Assembly (NCBI RefSeq): GCF_027475565.1
Contig: NC_069384.1
Span: 152,774,501 to 152,838,500 of the forward strand
DNA: 64,000 nt
Source: Acinonyx jubatus
Taxonomy: Eukaryota; Chordata; Mammalia; Carnivora; Felidae
Reading direction: 5' to 3'
The stretch's first letter is position 1. The number at the start of each line of letters is the position of its first letter. Below the pieces are notes generated by a model. It saw nothing but the letters and a program-made list of their open reading frames with translations, was not told the origin of the DNA and searched no databases. A program made the translations under genes and the position numbers. Shown here piece after piece: positions 44,815 through 55,819 of this stretch.

Positions 44815-45350
44815 GCTATCAAGCCATGAAAAATGGAGGAAACTTAAATGCATATTGCTAAATGGGTGAATATTTTTGAGTGAGTGAATGAACCAAAGGG
44901 TAAGAAAGCCAGTTGAAAAAGGCTACATTCTGTACGATTCCAACTACACGACATTCTGGAAAAGGCAAAACTGTGAGACGGTGAAAAGGCTAATGGGGAT
45001 CATGAATCATGGTGAGGTTGGGTAAGGAATAAACAGGTGGGGCAAGGGGATTTTTAGGTTGATGAAATGATTCTGTACACTGGGTGATACATTTTACATT
45101 TATACAAGGGTGAACCCAAATATAACAGATGCACTTCAGTTAATGTATCAATATTGGACGACTAACCGTAATGTATCAATATTGGACGACTAACCGTAAA
45201 AAAGATATCACATCAATGCATGATGTTAATAATAGGTAAATTAAGGAGAGGGGATGGGGAGTATATGGAAACTGTGCACTTCCAACGCAATTTTTCTGTA
45301 AACCAAAAACTGCCCTAAAAATAAAATATACATTTAAATAAGAATATATG
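44815..45350 (+). mobile_element. Old LINE-1 3' UTR, plus strand
   Basis: AAATGCATATTGCTAAATGGGTG, GGCTACATTCTGTACGATTCCAACTACACGACATTCTGGAAAAGG and ATGAAATGATTCTGTACACTGGG follow the order of old placental LINE-1 3' ends. A 28-bp exact tandem duplication sits at 45142-45197. Confidence 0.65.
45142..45197. repeat. Exact 28-bp tandem duplication
   Basis: Copies at 45142-45169 and 45170-45197 are identical (each AATGTATCAATATT...CTAACCGT). The surrounding LINE-1 is strongly diverged, so the duplication is much younger than its host sequence. Confidence 0.95.
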
Positions 45351-46090
45351 TGTACACATATAAACATCCAAAAACTTATGTCTAGAGAGATACACCAAGT
45401 TGTTACCCTCAGGTAGAGAAAAAAGAACATTACGGATGAAGGGAGAGGGTTGGCCACTCCCATGAAAAAATTAAACTAAGAGCGCAGATTCATAAATAAT
45501 ATCTGAGCTTATTTTTCTAAAAAAGATACCTAACGGGATAGTCATGCAAACATTAACGATGATTATATCAAAAAACACATTTCCGAACATGGCTTTCTCC
45601 CTGATATTTTGCAGGCAGTGTTAATTTCTACAATTATGAGTATAGTTTATAAAATTGGAGGAAATACCAAGTATGACTAATTTTCTTGAAAAATATATGA
45701 ACATACAGTCAGGACCCAAGGGGTTCTCTGGGCTTTAAAGTAAAAATATATACTGGCAATAAAAATACAAGTGTTTCTCCTCCATTATTTTTGTTCAGTT
45801 TTATGACTAAAAATACTTCTGTTTTCCCGTAAATTTATTTTACTATGGTGAATTCTTATTCCAAAACAAATTTGCTTTCATCGCTATTCTCAAATATACA
45901 CGTTTATAGAAAAAATGATAGCGATATCAAAGCTATGTGGAACCGAGTATTATGGTGGTAGCTTTTATTAGATGTTCACAGCATTTTGCGCATAGACACA
46001 GGCTGAGTCAAGCATAGATGTGTACTTTCCTGCACACGTACAATATTGTAGGTCCTCCAGATACGTTCTGACTAATCGATAAAAATAACT
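45351..46090. other. AT-rich stretch, nothing recognised
   Basis: No gene-like frame and no confident repeat. Confidence 0.5.
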
Positions 46091-46095
46091 ATGAA

Positions 46096-46752
46096 GAGGT
46101 GCAAACCGGTACAGCCACTCTGGAAAACCGTACGGAGGTTCCTCAAAAAGTTACAAATAGAACTACCCTATGATCCAGCAATTGCACTGCTGGGTATTTA
46201 CCCAAAGAATACAAAAATGTTAGTTCAAAGAGATATATATGCTCCAAACTTTATGGCAGCAGCATCAACAATAGCCAAGTTATGGAAACAGCCCAAGTGT
46301 CCAATGACTGCTGAATGGATAAAGAAGATGTGGAATATTACTCAGCCATAGAAAAAGAATGGAATCTTGCCATTTGCAATGACATGGTTGGAGATACAGA
46401 GAATTATGCTAAGCAAAACAAGTCAGTGAGAGAAAAAAACTATTATATGGTTTCACTCCTATGTAGAGTTTAAGAAACAAAACAAAGGGGAAACAAAGAA
46501 GTGTGAGGGAAGCAGACCAAGAAATAAACTCTTAACTAGAGAGAACAAACTCATGGTTACCAGAGACAAGGTGAGTCAGGGTAAAATTTATGGGTAAAAT
46601 ACGAGGCGGGGATTAAGGAGTCTACTTGTGATGGGCACTGGGTGATGTACGTAAGTGTTGAATCACTATATTGTACACCTGAAAGTAATACTACACCCCG
46701 TGTTAACTGAGTGGGATTTAAATAAAAACTTAAAAAATAATAATAAAAAAAG
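46096..46752 (+). mobile_element. Carnivore-type LINE-1 3' end, plus strand
   Basis: An 86-codon ORF2 C-terminal frame (46091-46351; residues LPYDPAIALLGIYPKNTK, PKCPMTAEWIKKMW) is followed by a 3' UTR with GATGGGCACTGGGTGATGTACGTAAGTGTTG and a (AAAAT)-rich tail. 5' truncated. Low divergence; probably inserted in the carnivore lineage. Confidence 0.9.
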
Positions 46753-47248
46753 AGGCCATTGGTTAATTGTGCAATTATCTCCTTGAGGCAGTCGGGCCGG
46801 AGTCTAGAGTCATTGATGTGTTCTACTTGGAACTACAGGTAGAGATGAAGCTTAACGCCAGGAGGACAGAACCCCCAAAGACGTGTCAGCGGCGGTGTAA
46901 GGACTATGAACGCAAAAGGAGGGGTGACAAACTCCCTTTCTGTCTGGGAGGTGCTGTTGGCATGACCGGGCTACAATGGCTCAAGACCCAGCCTCTTTGC
47001 GGAACACTCAGAACCAGCCTTATCACAATCTCCTAAAGATGCGCCCTCCTTCGAGGTCTGCATATAAACTACGGAGCCCCCTCCAGGGCCCTGTTTTACC
47101 ATCAGAGGCCAGGTAAGGCCACTCCTAAGAATTGTGAGCATCGATCCCACAGAGTCCCTCCTCTGAAGCTTCTCTACGTTTGGTTAGAAGCTCATCTCTT
47201 CCTGTACCCCAAGCAGTTATTACTGAGTTATTTCAGTGTTTTTTTTTT
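46753..47248 (+). other. Unassigned GC-richer block with LTR/promoter-like features
   Basis: An 89-codon open frame (46767-47036) has no domain. CATATAAACTACGG gives a TATA-like site at 47061-47068, followed by GCCCCCTCCAGGGCCC. CpG sites are more frequent than around it. It could be an old class I LTR or a single-copy element; no paired LTR or terminal duplication was found. Confidence 0.35.
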
Positions 47249-47262
47249 TCTCCTTCAGCTTT

Positions 47263-47297
47263 TTAAAATGTTTATTTAGTTTTGAAAGAGAGAGAGA

Positions 47298-47330
<33 letters not shown>

Positions 47331-47481
47331 GCAGAAAGAAAGGGAGACACAGAATCTGAAACAGGCTCCAGGCTCCGAGCTGTCAACACAGAGCCCAACG
47401 TGGGGCTCGAACTCATGGACCTCAAGATCATGACCTGAGCCGAAGTCGGACACTTAACCGACTGAGCCACCCAGGCGCCCC
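47263..47481 (-). mobile_element. CAN-SINE, minus strand, with expanded (AG)n
   Basis: Full felid-type copy. TCTCCTTCAGCTTT repeats exactly at 47249-47262 and 47482-47495. The GA tract (47286-47331) is longer than in other copies. The minus-strand head is close to consensus (GGGCGCCTGGGTGGCTCAGT). Confidence 0.96.
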
Positions 47482-47581
47482 TCTCCTTCAGCTTTCCAAA
47501 AATAGGCAACCAATTCCATATATTAAATACCTTCTGCTGGAAACACTGAAAATGATAGTATTTTTTTAATGTGTGCCGTTC

Positions 47582-47582
47582 G

Positions 47583-47616
<34 letters not shown>
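47582..47616. repeat. (CA)n microsatellite
   Basis: About 16 CA units after CGCACG, apparently unrelated to a retroelement tail. Confidence 0.93.
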
Positions 47617-47617
<1 letters not shown>

Positions 47618-48779
47618 GATTTCTGGAAAAGTAGCACATGGATGTGAGAAAGCATACTATTTCAGGGACATGGAAGATGGGCATTTCTCATACACTATCA
47701 ACATGACTCTGCCACATCACCCAGGACACCTCATGTCAGTGCCATAGGAGTCCACTGTCTCAGAAAAATGCGAGTTCCAGTAACAGTTAATGTTTTCACC
47801 TATGAGTTGACAAAACCATTTTGTAAACTTTGAATACACATATGAATATAACATAACCATAAACAACAACCAATCTTGGCCCCTACCCTCAATCCACATG
47901 CATCTACTGAGTTCACATCTCAGCTCTATGGTTATGTGGGTTCAATCTGCTCAGGAAATCCTAATTTCAGTTCAGAATTCTTGGGATAAATGCACCACGA
48001 GCACGCTGACAGCTATGTAGCATTGGAGTTCAACAAGCCCCCGAGTTCTCTCAGTCTCAAAATACAACCAGTGTTTTCCATGGTGGGGGAGGTGAATTTT
48101 TTTTTTTTAGATATCAGGAAGGGACACAACAGTATAAAGTCCCACTTCCCCTTGGGTTTTGCAACAAACAAGTACTGGTTTTTTCTGGCCGCCTTCACGT
48201 GGTCCTATGTGGTTGTGGGACTGTCACTTGTTTCAGATGCTTTACATATTCCAATTAATGCAATTTTATTGCATATAACCCTAAGGCACTTCATAAAAGG
48301 CTGACATTTTCCTCGAACAAACAAATAAAATATAATATAAATTTCCGGCATGTTCTGGCAAACACACACACCCTTCCACACACTCTCGCAGTGCCATCGT
48401 CCCCACATAAAAATGTTTTATGAGGTAACAGACTTCAGATGTGGAGCTTCTGAGCCTGCCAGCGTGAGCTCACAGACAGCCCTTTTGGTTCAGTGTTATT
48501 GCAGAGTGAACAGAAAGGGCAGGAAGGACAGAGGTGTTCCTCGTGCAGATGGGTTCTGAGACGCGCAACGCCCAGACCTGCCATGGGCATTGGCCCCAAC
48601 AGGAAGCTCAAATGCTTGGTTTCTTCCCCTCTCTGTCCCCACCCTCACTGGGTCACAGAAGGTTGGCCAGCAGCATGGAATGACTCTCAGGGAGCTGCAG
48701 GCAGGCAGGTAGAGGACTTCATTTTTTTGACTGTCGAGTTGAAGAAAATCACGATCAGAGGAATTTTACAATTCAAGTC
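47617..48779. other. Non-coding stretch without confident features
   Basis: Open frames up to 122 codons (48493-48861) and 104 codons (47990-48304) have no recognisable domain or consistent splice signals. The part at 48400-48720 is GC-richer. Unassigned. Confidence 0.4.
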
Positions 48780-50560
48780 TACAAATTTGGCATGGAAATA
48801 CGATGTGGTAGCTTCGTGTATTCCCTTAGTTCATTACTCTGTGAATCGGTACATAGCATAGCATGTCCGGCCAGGCCGTTTCTCCTTCCAAGCAAAGGAC
48901 ACAACCAAGGGCACTGTTTAAAGTTGTGCCCACTGGGAGCATGTCCCTGACCAGTGCCCTTCAGGGACGGTCCGGCGGAGGGGGGCAGGCAGTGGGGCTG
49001 CAGCTGTCCACTTGCTGCCTGAACACCATGTGGAACCATCTGTAAACCTGGTCCATGCCTTCTCTTCCTCTGTTGACTGATGGTGAGGACTCCCATGAAG
49101 CCACGGGTACAGGCTGGGAGAGAGAAGGCAATGTAGCGGGAGGGGAGGCCATGGGCACCTGGGCCACCTTTCCAAGTAACTACTTGGAAAGTAGTTACAA
49201 GTAGTTACAAGTATCATGGAGGTGCCACTGCCATCCGATAATGGAGTGGGGCTGTGACGCCCAATGTTGCGACTTGGTGGGTCACCTAACGCCTCGTTCA
49301 CGGTGGACAGTTCACGTCACACGGTAACCTCGTGGCCTGTGGTTAAGTGTTTAATCTCTACCAAGGCCTGGTAGCAAGCCAAGGACTGTTCCTCAAAGGG
49401 GAAGTCATTACCTGTGGAGGACTGTGGGTGTTTGCTCCAAAATCATAAGAGTCTGCCTTATGATTCACTCTAGGGGCCTAGGAAAAGCTGCAAACCATCA
49501 GCATGCCAATCTGCTGATGACGCTTTGCCAGATGAATAGGTTCAAACTAGGTACAGGGGATGAGTTAATTTGCTCCAGCAGAGAAACTATATTTGGTACA
49601 GCCTCCCGGTTGGAGTCACCACCTACTTAAGCTTAGTAATCCATTGTCATTCTCCAAGATCCGCCTGTCTGCCGCACAGACCAAGTAGGTGAGCTGAGTG
49701 GGGATGTGACGGGAATCCCCATCTCTGCATCTTTCAAGTCTTTGATGGTGACACCAATCTCTGCAAACCCTCCATGAGTACAGTATTGCTTTGTGTACTA
49801 TTTTTCTGGGTAGAGGCAGTTTTAGTGGCTTCTAGTTGGCCTTTCCCACCACAACGACCTTCTATCCACAGGTCAAGAAACCAAGGTGGGGATTCCGCTA
49901 GCTGCTGAGTATGTCTATGCCTACCACACATTCTGTTATTTGGCAAATACGCACAGGAAAGGCTTGGGGGTCCGCTGGATCCACTATGAGCTGGACGTGA
50001 GCTAAAACTCCATTGACCTTCTGAAACCTCGACACTGACTTGTGGACCACAGGGATGTGTTGCGTCTCCTGCAATCAGTCAGTGGCAGTACAGAGCCAGT
50101 TCAGAGTTTACCGATCGAGTAAGCATTGGGCAACTTCCTATCTATTTCACTCCGAGAAGCACCGCAGTCGATGAGCCAATGTCATATGTCTGCACACGCC
50201 AGACTCTCCTTATACCTGTTTGACTCTGCTGTCTGTCCCGGTGACCAGGCCCACCTCACCTGTGGTGATCGAATGTGGCCGTTTGACCCCCGTGCCACCC
50301 TGAGATCCAATCACTCCCACTGCATTTAGCTTTCCCAGGGCAGTGACCGCAGTTCGCACACGGAGGCCTCCACGCCGGGTCATCACAAAGTTCTTCAAGG
50401 ATGCCCAGGTTCTCCTCACAAATGCATTTCTCACAGGATCAGCGATGATGCGTCTTACAGACCTACCCAGGGTGGGTGAGTGGGCCTTAAACGGCAAACT
50501 CGGTCTGACATTCCAACGTCCTTGAGCTTCTGAACCTTTCTTCTCCATCAAACCCAGGCG
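48780..50560 (-). pseudogene. ERV-L-like pol relic, minus strand
   Basis: On the minus strand the order is pol-like: RT-related sequence shared with 12298-12480 (here 49680-49851), then an RT connection-like block (about 49320-49400), then an RNase H-like segment with the acidic TDGS motif at 49032-49046 followed by a QWA-type motif near 48924. Stops and frame changes interrupt it repeatedly (longest piece 127 codons, 48918-49301). It cannot make an enzyme. No flanking LTRs were recognised. Confidence 0.72.
49169..49210. other. 22-bp inverted repeat next to a 10-bp tandem repeat
   Basis: TTTCCAAGTA (49169-49178) and TACTTGGAAA (49181-49190) are exact reverse complements around a 2-base spacer. 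GTAGTTACAA then occurs twice in tandem (49191-49210). It lies inside the ERV relic and adds bases not expected in pol, so it is a secondary local rearrangement. Confidence 0.85.
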
Positions 50561-51059
50561 TGTCAGGCACTTCAGGTTAATTCACTGTGGGCCACCTTTT
50601 GGTCCATATGTCAGCCAATCACTGAACTGGTAAGTCCCTAACAACTCAGGCTGCAACATTAAATGCAGAATCGCTGCTTAGTGACTCCTTGTCAATACAT
50701 CTGGCTTGATCCAACTTTCTGTTGGATCCAGTTCAGAGCCAGCCCCGCACATGTTCCCGTGATTTGTGTGGGTATAAAGTAGGAAACTCAAGTCCTCTTA
50801 GAGACGCACACCTCTCACTGATCACGCTTTGTACTTCACCTTTAGGGGCCTGCTGGGATTCGGGTCTAGTCCTGACAGGGTCCTGCCATGGGTCCTGCCA
50901 GGGATCGGCGGTGTCTTGCCTGACACTCCCTTGCAAGGGAGGCCATGCCTGTTTTCTCGGGCCGTGGAAGATTCACTTGACTTCCGTCTAGTTAAAACAG
51001 CTTCACAGGAGACAAAGAACAAAAGATTGACGTTCGGAAATTATAAATCCTGCCTGTGT
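50561..51059. other. GC-richer unassigned stretch, possibly more ERV internal sequence
   Basis: It adjoins the minus-strand pol relic on its upstream side and may be earlier internal ERV sequence, but I could not match a domain. CATGGGTCCTGCCA-type repeats occur at 50880-50905. Confidence 0.4.
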
Positions 51060-51640
51060 ATCGATAAAACAAATTAGCCGCAAAGTAAAGTGAGTAATAG
51101 CAAAGCAGTAGCCAATACCCATGTGGAAAAATATTCAGCATCATGAGAGAAGTGAGAGTCAAAGCGCTTTGTATCCAGCACTGGCTATGGATTTACATTT
51201 TTAAATATTTATCTTTTTTGAAAATTCTGAGAAACATTAAGTTTTGGCAAGAACGTGAAGCAGTATAACCCCGACGTGCGATTATAAAAAGATACAGTTC
51301 CTTTGGAAAATAGTGTGGCATTACCTAGAAAATGTTACACGCTTCATATCCATTAACCCAGCTTAGGTATGTATCCTAGACAAGCTTTACAATATGCACT
51401 GGGACATACGTACAAGAATATTCAAAAGAGTGTTGTTTGTGATGGCAAGGAAGTGTTAACAACCCCAAAGTTTATCCAGGGAATAATGGAGACATAAAAG
51501 AGGTTCAATCAATAATCAATTACTGAGCAGCATTGAAAACAAACGGGGAACCCCAAGAAATCCATGTTTTGGATTCTGTTGATATAAAAGCCAAGATATG
51601 CACACATGTGGATACATATTTTAGAATAAATAAACAGGGA
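51060..51640 (+). mobile_element. Old LINE-1 ORF2-end relic, plus strand
   Basis: AATAGTGTGGCATTACCTAG, GGTATGTATCCTAGACAAGC and GACATACGTACAAGAATATTCAAAAG match the older placental LINE-1 ORF2 end in order. Decayed; directly followed by a younger LINE-1. Confidence 0.65.
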
Positions 51641-51733
51641 TGACCCGTGAAGACAAAAATACTAATTCACAGAGATACATGCATCCCAATGTTTATAGCA
51701 GCATTATCTGCAATAACCAAATTGTGGGAAAAA

Positions 51734-51736
<3 letters not shown>

Positions 51737-51775
<39 letters not shown>

Positions 51776-51807
51776 ACACACTCACACACCCACCCTCCCC
51801 CCCCCAC
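51737..51807. repeat. (CA)n microsatellite with a C-run, inside LINE-1
   Basis: Two CA blocks (51737-51770 and 51772-51788) are followed by CCCACCCTCCCCCCCCC. They occupy the spot that holds a short TA-rich run in the LINE-1 consensus, as also seen at 17687-17740 and 27710-27823. Confidence 0.93.
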
Positions 51808-52103
51808 AATGGAATATTATTCAGCCATAAAAAAGAATGAAATCTTGCCATTCGCAACAACATGGATGGAGTTAAAGAGTATTATGCTAAGTGGAGTAAG
51901 TTAGTCAAAGAAAGGCAAATACCATATGATTTCACTCATATGTGGAATTTAAGAGACAGAACAAATGAGCAAAGGGGGAAAAAAAGAGAGAGTCAAACCA
52001 AGAACCAGTCTCTTAACTATAGAGAAAAAAACTGATGGTTACCATAGGGGAAGGTGTGGGGGATGAATGAAATAGCGGGCAGGGGTTAAGGCGTGCACTT
52101 GAG

Positions 52104-52264
52104 GGCGCCTGGCTGGCTCAGTTATTAAGCATCTGACTTTGGCTCAGGTCGTGATCTCACGATATGTGAGCTCTGTTTCTGGTAAGCTCGAGCCCCCCCC
52201 TATGGGTGAGCACAAGCCCAGCATGGGGTAAAAACACGAGGTTTGCTTTGGGTGAGACTCTCTT

Positions 52265-52297
<33 letters not shown>

Positions 52298-52345
52298 GCC
52301 CCTAGCTCACTGGTGCTCCCCTCTCTCTCTCAAAAAAAAAAAAAT
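52104..52345 (+). mobile_element. CAN-SINE, plus strand, nested in LINE-1 3' UTR, with internal insertion
   Basis: GGGCGCCTGGCTGGCTCAG head. The middle is enlarged and rearranged (GAGCTCTGTTTCTGGTAAGCTCGAGCC, then ATGGGTGAGCACAAGCCC and GGGTAAAAACACGAGG). An expanded CT repeat (52270-52300) and A13 tail follow. TGCACTTGA before and TACACTTGTG after may be the target duplication. Confidence 0.9.
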
Positions 52346-52465
52346 GATATACACTTGTGCTGAGCACTAGGTGATGTATGGAAGTGTTGACCTGAAACTG
52401 ACACTGTATGTTAACTAACTGGAATTTAAATGACAACTTAAAAAAAATAATAACAAAAAAAGATT

Positions 52466-53019
52466 ATCATTTCATCTCCTAAACAAGGTGTTGGACACAT
52501 GGGCAATGATTTAATTGTTATCCTTTAAACTATGCCTTTCATGTATTCTAAACATCGGACTTTTTAAATCATTATAAATGGGAGCCACGATTGCTTGAGG
52601 CAACAATGTAAGTTTAGGTTGTCTGATTTCTAATTCAGACACCACCAAGGATATTATGTATAAATAACAGATCCTCTCTTTTCCTCAATTTCCTTATCTC
52701 TAATACTGGAGATAATAACAGCATCAAGTGTTTCCTTTTAAGATGATTAAATTAGTCCATATCAAAACTCAATCTGATGCCTGCCATGGAGGATATACAT
52801 GTTATGAGTTGTCTGGCAAATACAGACCTGAAGATGTAATATTTCAACTTTGATAAAGTGTCATAAGTCATACAATATGACAAAACCTCTTCTAATTTGT
52901 TTTATATGTCTATCATATGCCAAACTATTATAGCGGTGGCACGAAAACTCCATTGTATACACGACACAGATATAAACGGAATAAATAAATAGACATCTAA
53001 TCAACAAATCTGTAAGTGT
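52466..53019. other. Non-coding stretch with a MIR-like relic
   Basis: GATCCTCTCTTTTCCTCAATTTCCTTATCTCTAATACTGGAGATAATAACAG (52671-52722) fits the 3' half of a plus-strand MIR. The remainder is unassigned. Confidence 0.5.
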
Positions 53020-54300
53020 ATTAAAAGATTACTGCACCAAGCAGGCTTATTCTAGGAAGGCAGGCATAGTTTAGTTTTCAGCAAATATTAAGCTATTCTA
53101 ATACTTTAAGAGACTCAAAGAGATTAAATTATGTGAGCATCTCAACTGGATGCGAAAAGCAGTAAAATATTCAACATTTGGAGCCACAACTATTATATCA
53201 GCTAAAACTAGAAGAAAATCTTATATTTTACTTAATATCATGAGGACTTTGTACCAGAAATTTAATGAAATGAAATTTTAATGATAAAATATTTTATACA
53301 GTCTGACCAGAATCAAGAAGGAGATAGGAAAAACTCCTATCACATTACATTTTTTACATTGCAATGGAGTGTCTAATAAATAGAAAGTGAAAAGATAAAT
53401 AAATAAATAGTGTATGAATATTGGCGGGAAAGAAGCCAAATGTTACTTATTTCAAATAATATTATTTTCTACATAGAAAAAATCCAAAAGTTCAAGGAAG
53501 TACGTGGAAACAAAAAGACCCACATAAACAAACCCAAAGCATTCCTGGACACCAGCGATATTGGAAAATGCACTAGAAAAATGGGTTATTCATTCACAGT
53601 AAAATGAAAACCTTGACCAAATCAGGGATGACTTAATTATAAACGTGAAGGTTCTATCATAAAAACCAGGGGCGCCTGGGTGGCTCAGTCGGTTAAGCGT
53701 CCGACTTATGCTCAGGTCATGATCTCACAGTCCGTGAGTTTGAGCCCCGCGTCAGGCTCTGTGCTGACAGCTCAGAGCCTGGAGCCCGCTTCGGATTCTC
53801 TGTCTCCCTCTCTCTCTGACCCTCCCCCGTTCATGGTCTGTCTCTCTCTGTCTCAAAAACAAATAAACGCTAAAAAATTTAAAAAAAAAAACTAGAATGA
53901 CACAGTAAAGGACATAAGCATAGAGTTGAATAAAGGGAAAGACACACGATATTTCTGGGAGCAAACAGTCACTGCTGTGCATTCAAAACTCCCATGAAAT
54001 GTTAGATACTCAGCAACAACCTGGACGATTTTATCTAGATAGTGTGTAAGACAGCACCTGTTTCATGGGAGAAAGCCATGAGAGATGGGGCAGACCTTTC
54101 AGATTTTAAAACATGTTGCAATGGTATGGTAATTAATCAAAAAATTTAAGTATTAGTGAAAGAAATAGATGAATAGAACAGAATAGAGTTCAGAATTACA
54201 CCCATTAATTTATAGAAATTTGATTTATTCTGTAAGTGGAATTTCAAACTATTGCTGAAAATGTCAGAAGTCAGTAAATGTTGTTGACATAAAGTTAGAC
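53020..54300 (+). mobile_element. Old LINE-1 ORF2 relic, plus strand, split by a SINE
   Basis: ACCAAGCAGGCTTATTCTAGG, GTGAGCATCTCAACTGGATGCGAAAAGC and AAAATATTCAACATTTGG follow the RT-domain order. After the SINE, GGCAGACCTTTCAGATTTTAAAAC and GATGAATAGAACAGAATAGAGTTCAG continue it. Heavily mutated and inactive. Confidence 0.7.
53669..53889 (+). mobile_element. Young CAN-SINE, plus strand
   Basis: Near-perfect head GGGGCGCCTGGGTGGCTCAG, GTCGGTTAAGCGTCCGACTT, GAGTTTGAGCCCCGCGTCAG, GTGCTGACAGCTCAGAGCC, CT block and AAAAACAAATAAACGC plus A-rich tail. High CpG retention puts it among the youngest copies in the window. Confidence 0.97.
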
Positions 54301-55819
54301 TGCTCTTTCGTGTAAGTAAAAAAGATAGCAGGTAGGAATAGAGAAAGAGAGAGACAGAGATTAAGGGTCAAAAGTAACACTTTATGAATATATATGGTAG
54401 TATTAAAATATTTTATGAGATAATATACATGTAATTTGGTGATAGAAAAAGTATTTCCAGGTGCAAAATCTAAAAGTCAGAAGGTAACATCATGACAGAA
54501 TTGATTTCACACATATCATATGAATTGTAAAAATTCCCATAAGAGTTTGACATGTGACAGATGCAGAAACTTGTTTGTAACGTGGATTTGTACAAAATAC
54601 AAATCCATAGTCTTAAACAACTAAAAGATCTCTCTTAGAAATAAAGAATAGAAAAGGGACATAGAATATATACAATTAATCATTACCTTATGAAAGCCCA
54701 TCTTTCTATTGACACAAACCACTTCTGACCCCCATCTGTCCCTTTTCAAAAATACTTTTCCTCTTAGTTTTATTTTTATTTTTTATTCTAATCCAAAATG
54801 CCATTCTACCACCTTCCCAGAGATCATTATGATGACAGTAATATATTGTGCATTATCATTAATTGATTTTCAGAATTTCTTGATAGATGATAGATAAATA
54901 GATATAAATTTATATATGAAGACTTTATATACATTATTTTACATATGAAAACTAATGGAGGCAAGATTAATCTTGCCTTCGCTAGGATCCATGCTAGAGG
55001 GAGACTCAAATTCCTACGTTTTACTCTTTACGTTACGTTTTACTGGAAATCATGGGTGGAATTGAGATTCTAATGGTTTTAGACAAAGGAGGTCAAAATT
55101 CAGGGATTTATGATCTAGGGGTGAAACTAAAAGCTTTCTTAGTTGGAATATTGAAACTTGAGTTCACTGGTGCACGAAGTTCAACAAGATTGAAATCCAG
55201 AAATTCTCTGGCATGCAGTAGAGAAAAGGGGTCGAAAGCTCTGGGATATGGAGATGCTAGACTAGATGCTACCCCTCAGGAGACTCAGAGGAAACTCCAC
55301 TAAATTATTACAAATGCTTTGACGAAGGGAACATCAGCATCCTTGTAACCCTCTGTTACATTTGCTTGTCTATTGTACTGTCTTCAGTCTGGAGATAAAA
55401 GGGGAATCGGGGCTCCCAATTTTGGTGAGAACAATATGATCTTGCAGTGGCCGATGCCACGTGCTGGCATTTAATCGTTTCTTAACAGGGGGACACAACT
55501 GCCGCAATAATCCACAAGGGCACAGTCACAGTCCAAGTGTTTTGACTCTCAAGGACATATGACAGTGACTAATTTTTCACAAAGCCCAAAGGAAGGGACT
55601 AGATGGACAGTTTACTAAGGTGCTACTTGATTTATATGATCAGATACATTCTAGACCAATGGAGATAAATCTGATTCGAGTTCCCATAGTCACTGCATAA
55701 GATGAAAAATCAGTAGCTGGGAAGTCTAAAGAAGAAGAATGTGGATGTTCTTCTCGGAATGGAAATAGAATAAGAATGTATCTGTGTCCCATGAAAATGC
55801 CTACAGGTTGCATTCAGTG
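54301..55819. other. Non-coding stretch without confident features
   Basis: AT-rich, with short GATA-like runs near 54885-54905 and no gene-like frame. The part from about 55430 may already belong to the ERV relic that follows, but I could not show it. Confidence 0.4.

Larger units (their letters stand above)
51645..52465 (+). mobile_element. Carnivore-type LINE-1 3' end, plus strand, with nested SINE
   Basis: AGAGATACATGCATCCCAATG, GGAATATTATTCAGCCATAAAAAAG and CATGGATGGAGTTAAAGAG (ORF2 end) lead to a 3' UTR with GAGCACTAGGTGATGTATGG and TTAACTAACTGGAATTTAAATG. The SINE at 52104-52345 splits the 3' UTR. Confidence 0.9.

Noticed and set aside
48918..49301. 127-codon minus-strand frame as a functional RNase H
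   Set aside because: The acidic TDGS motif is visible, but the flanking pol sequence is interrupted and no complete domain remains.
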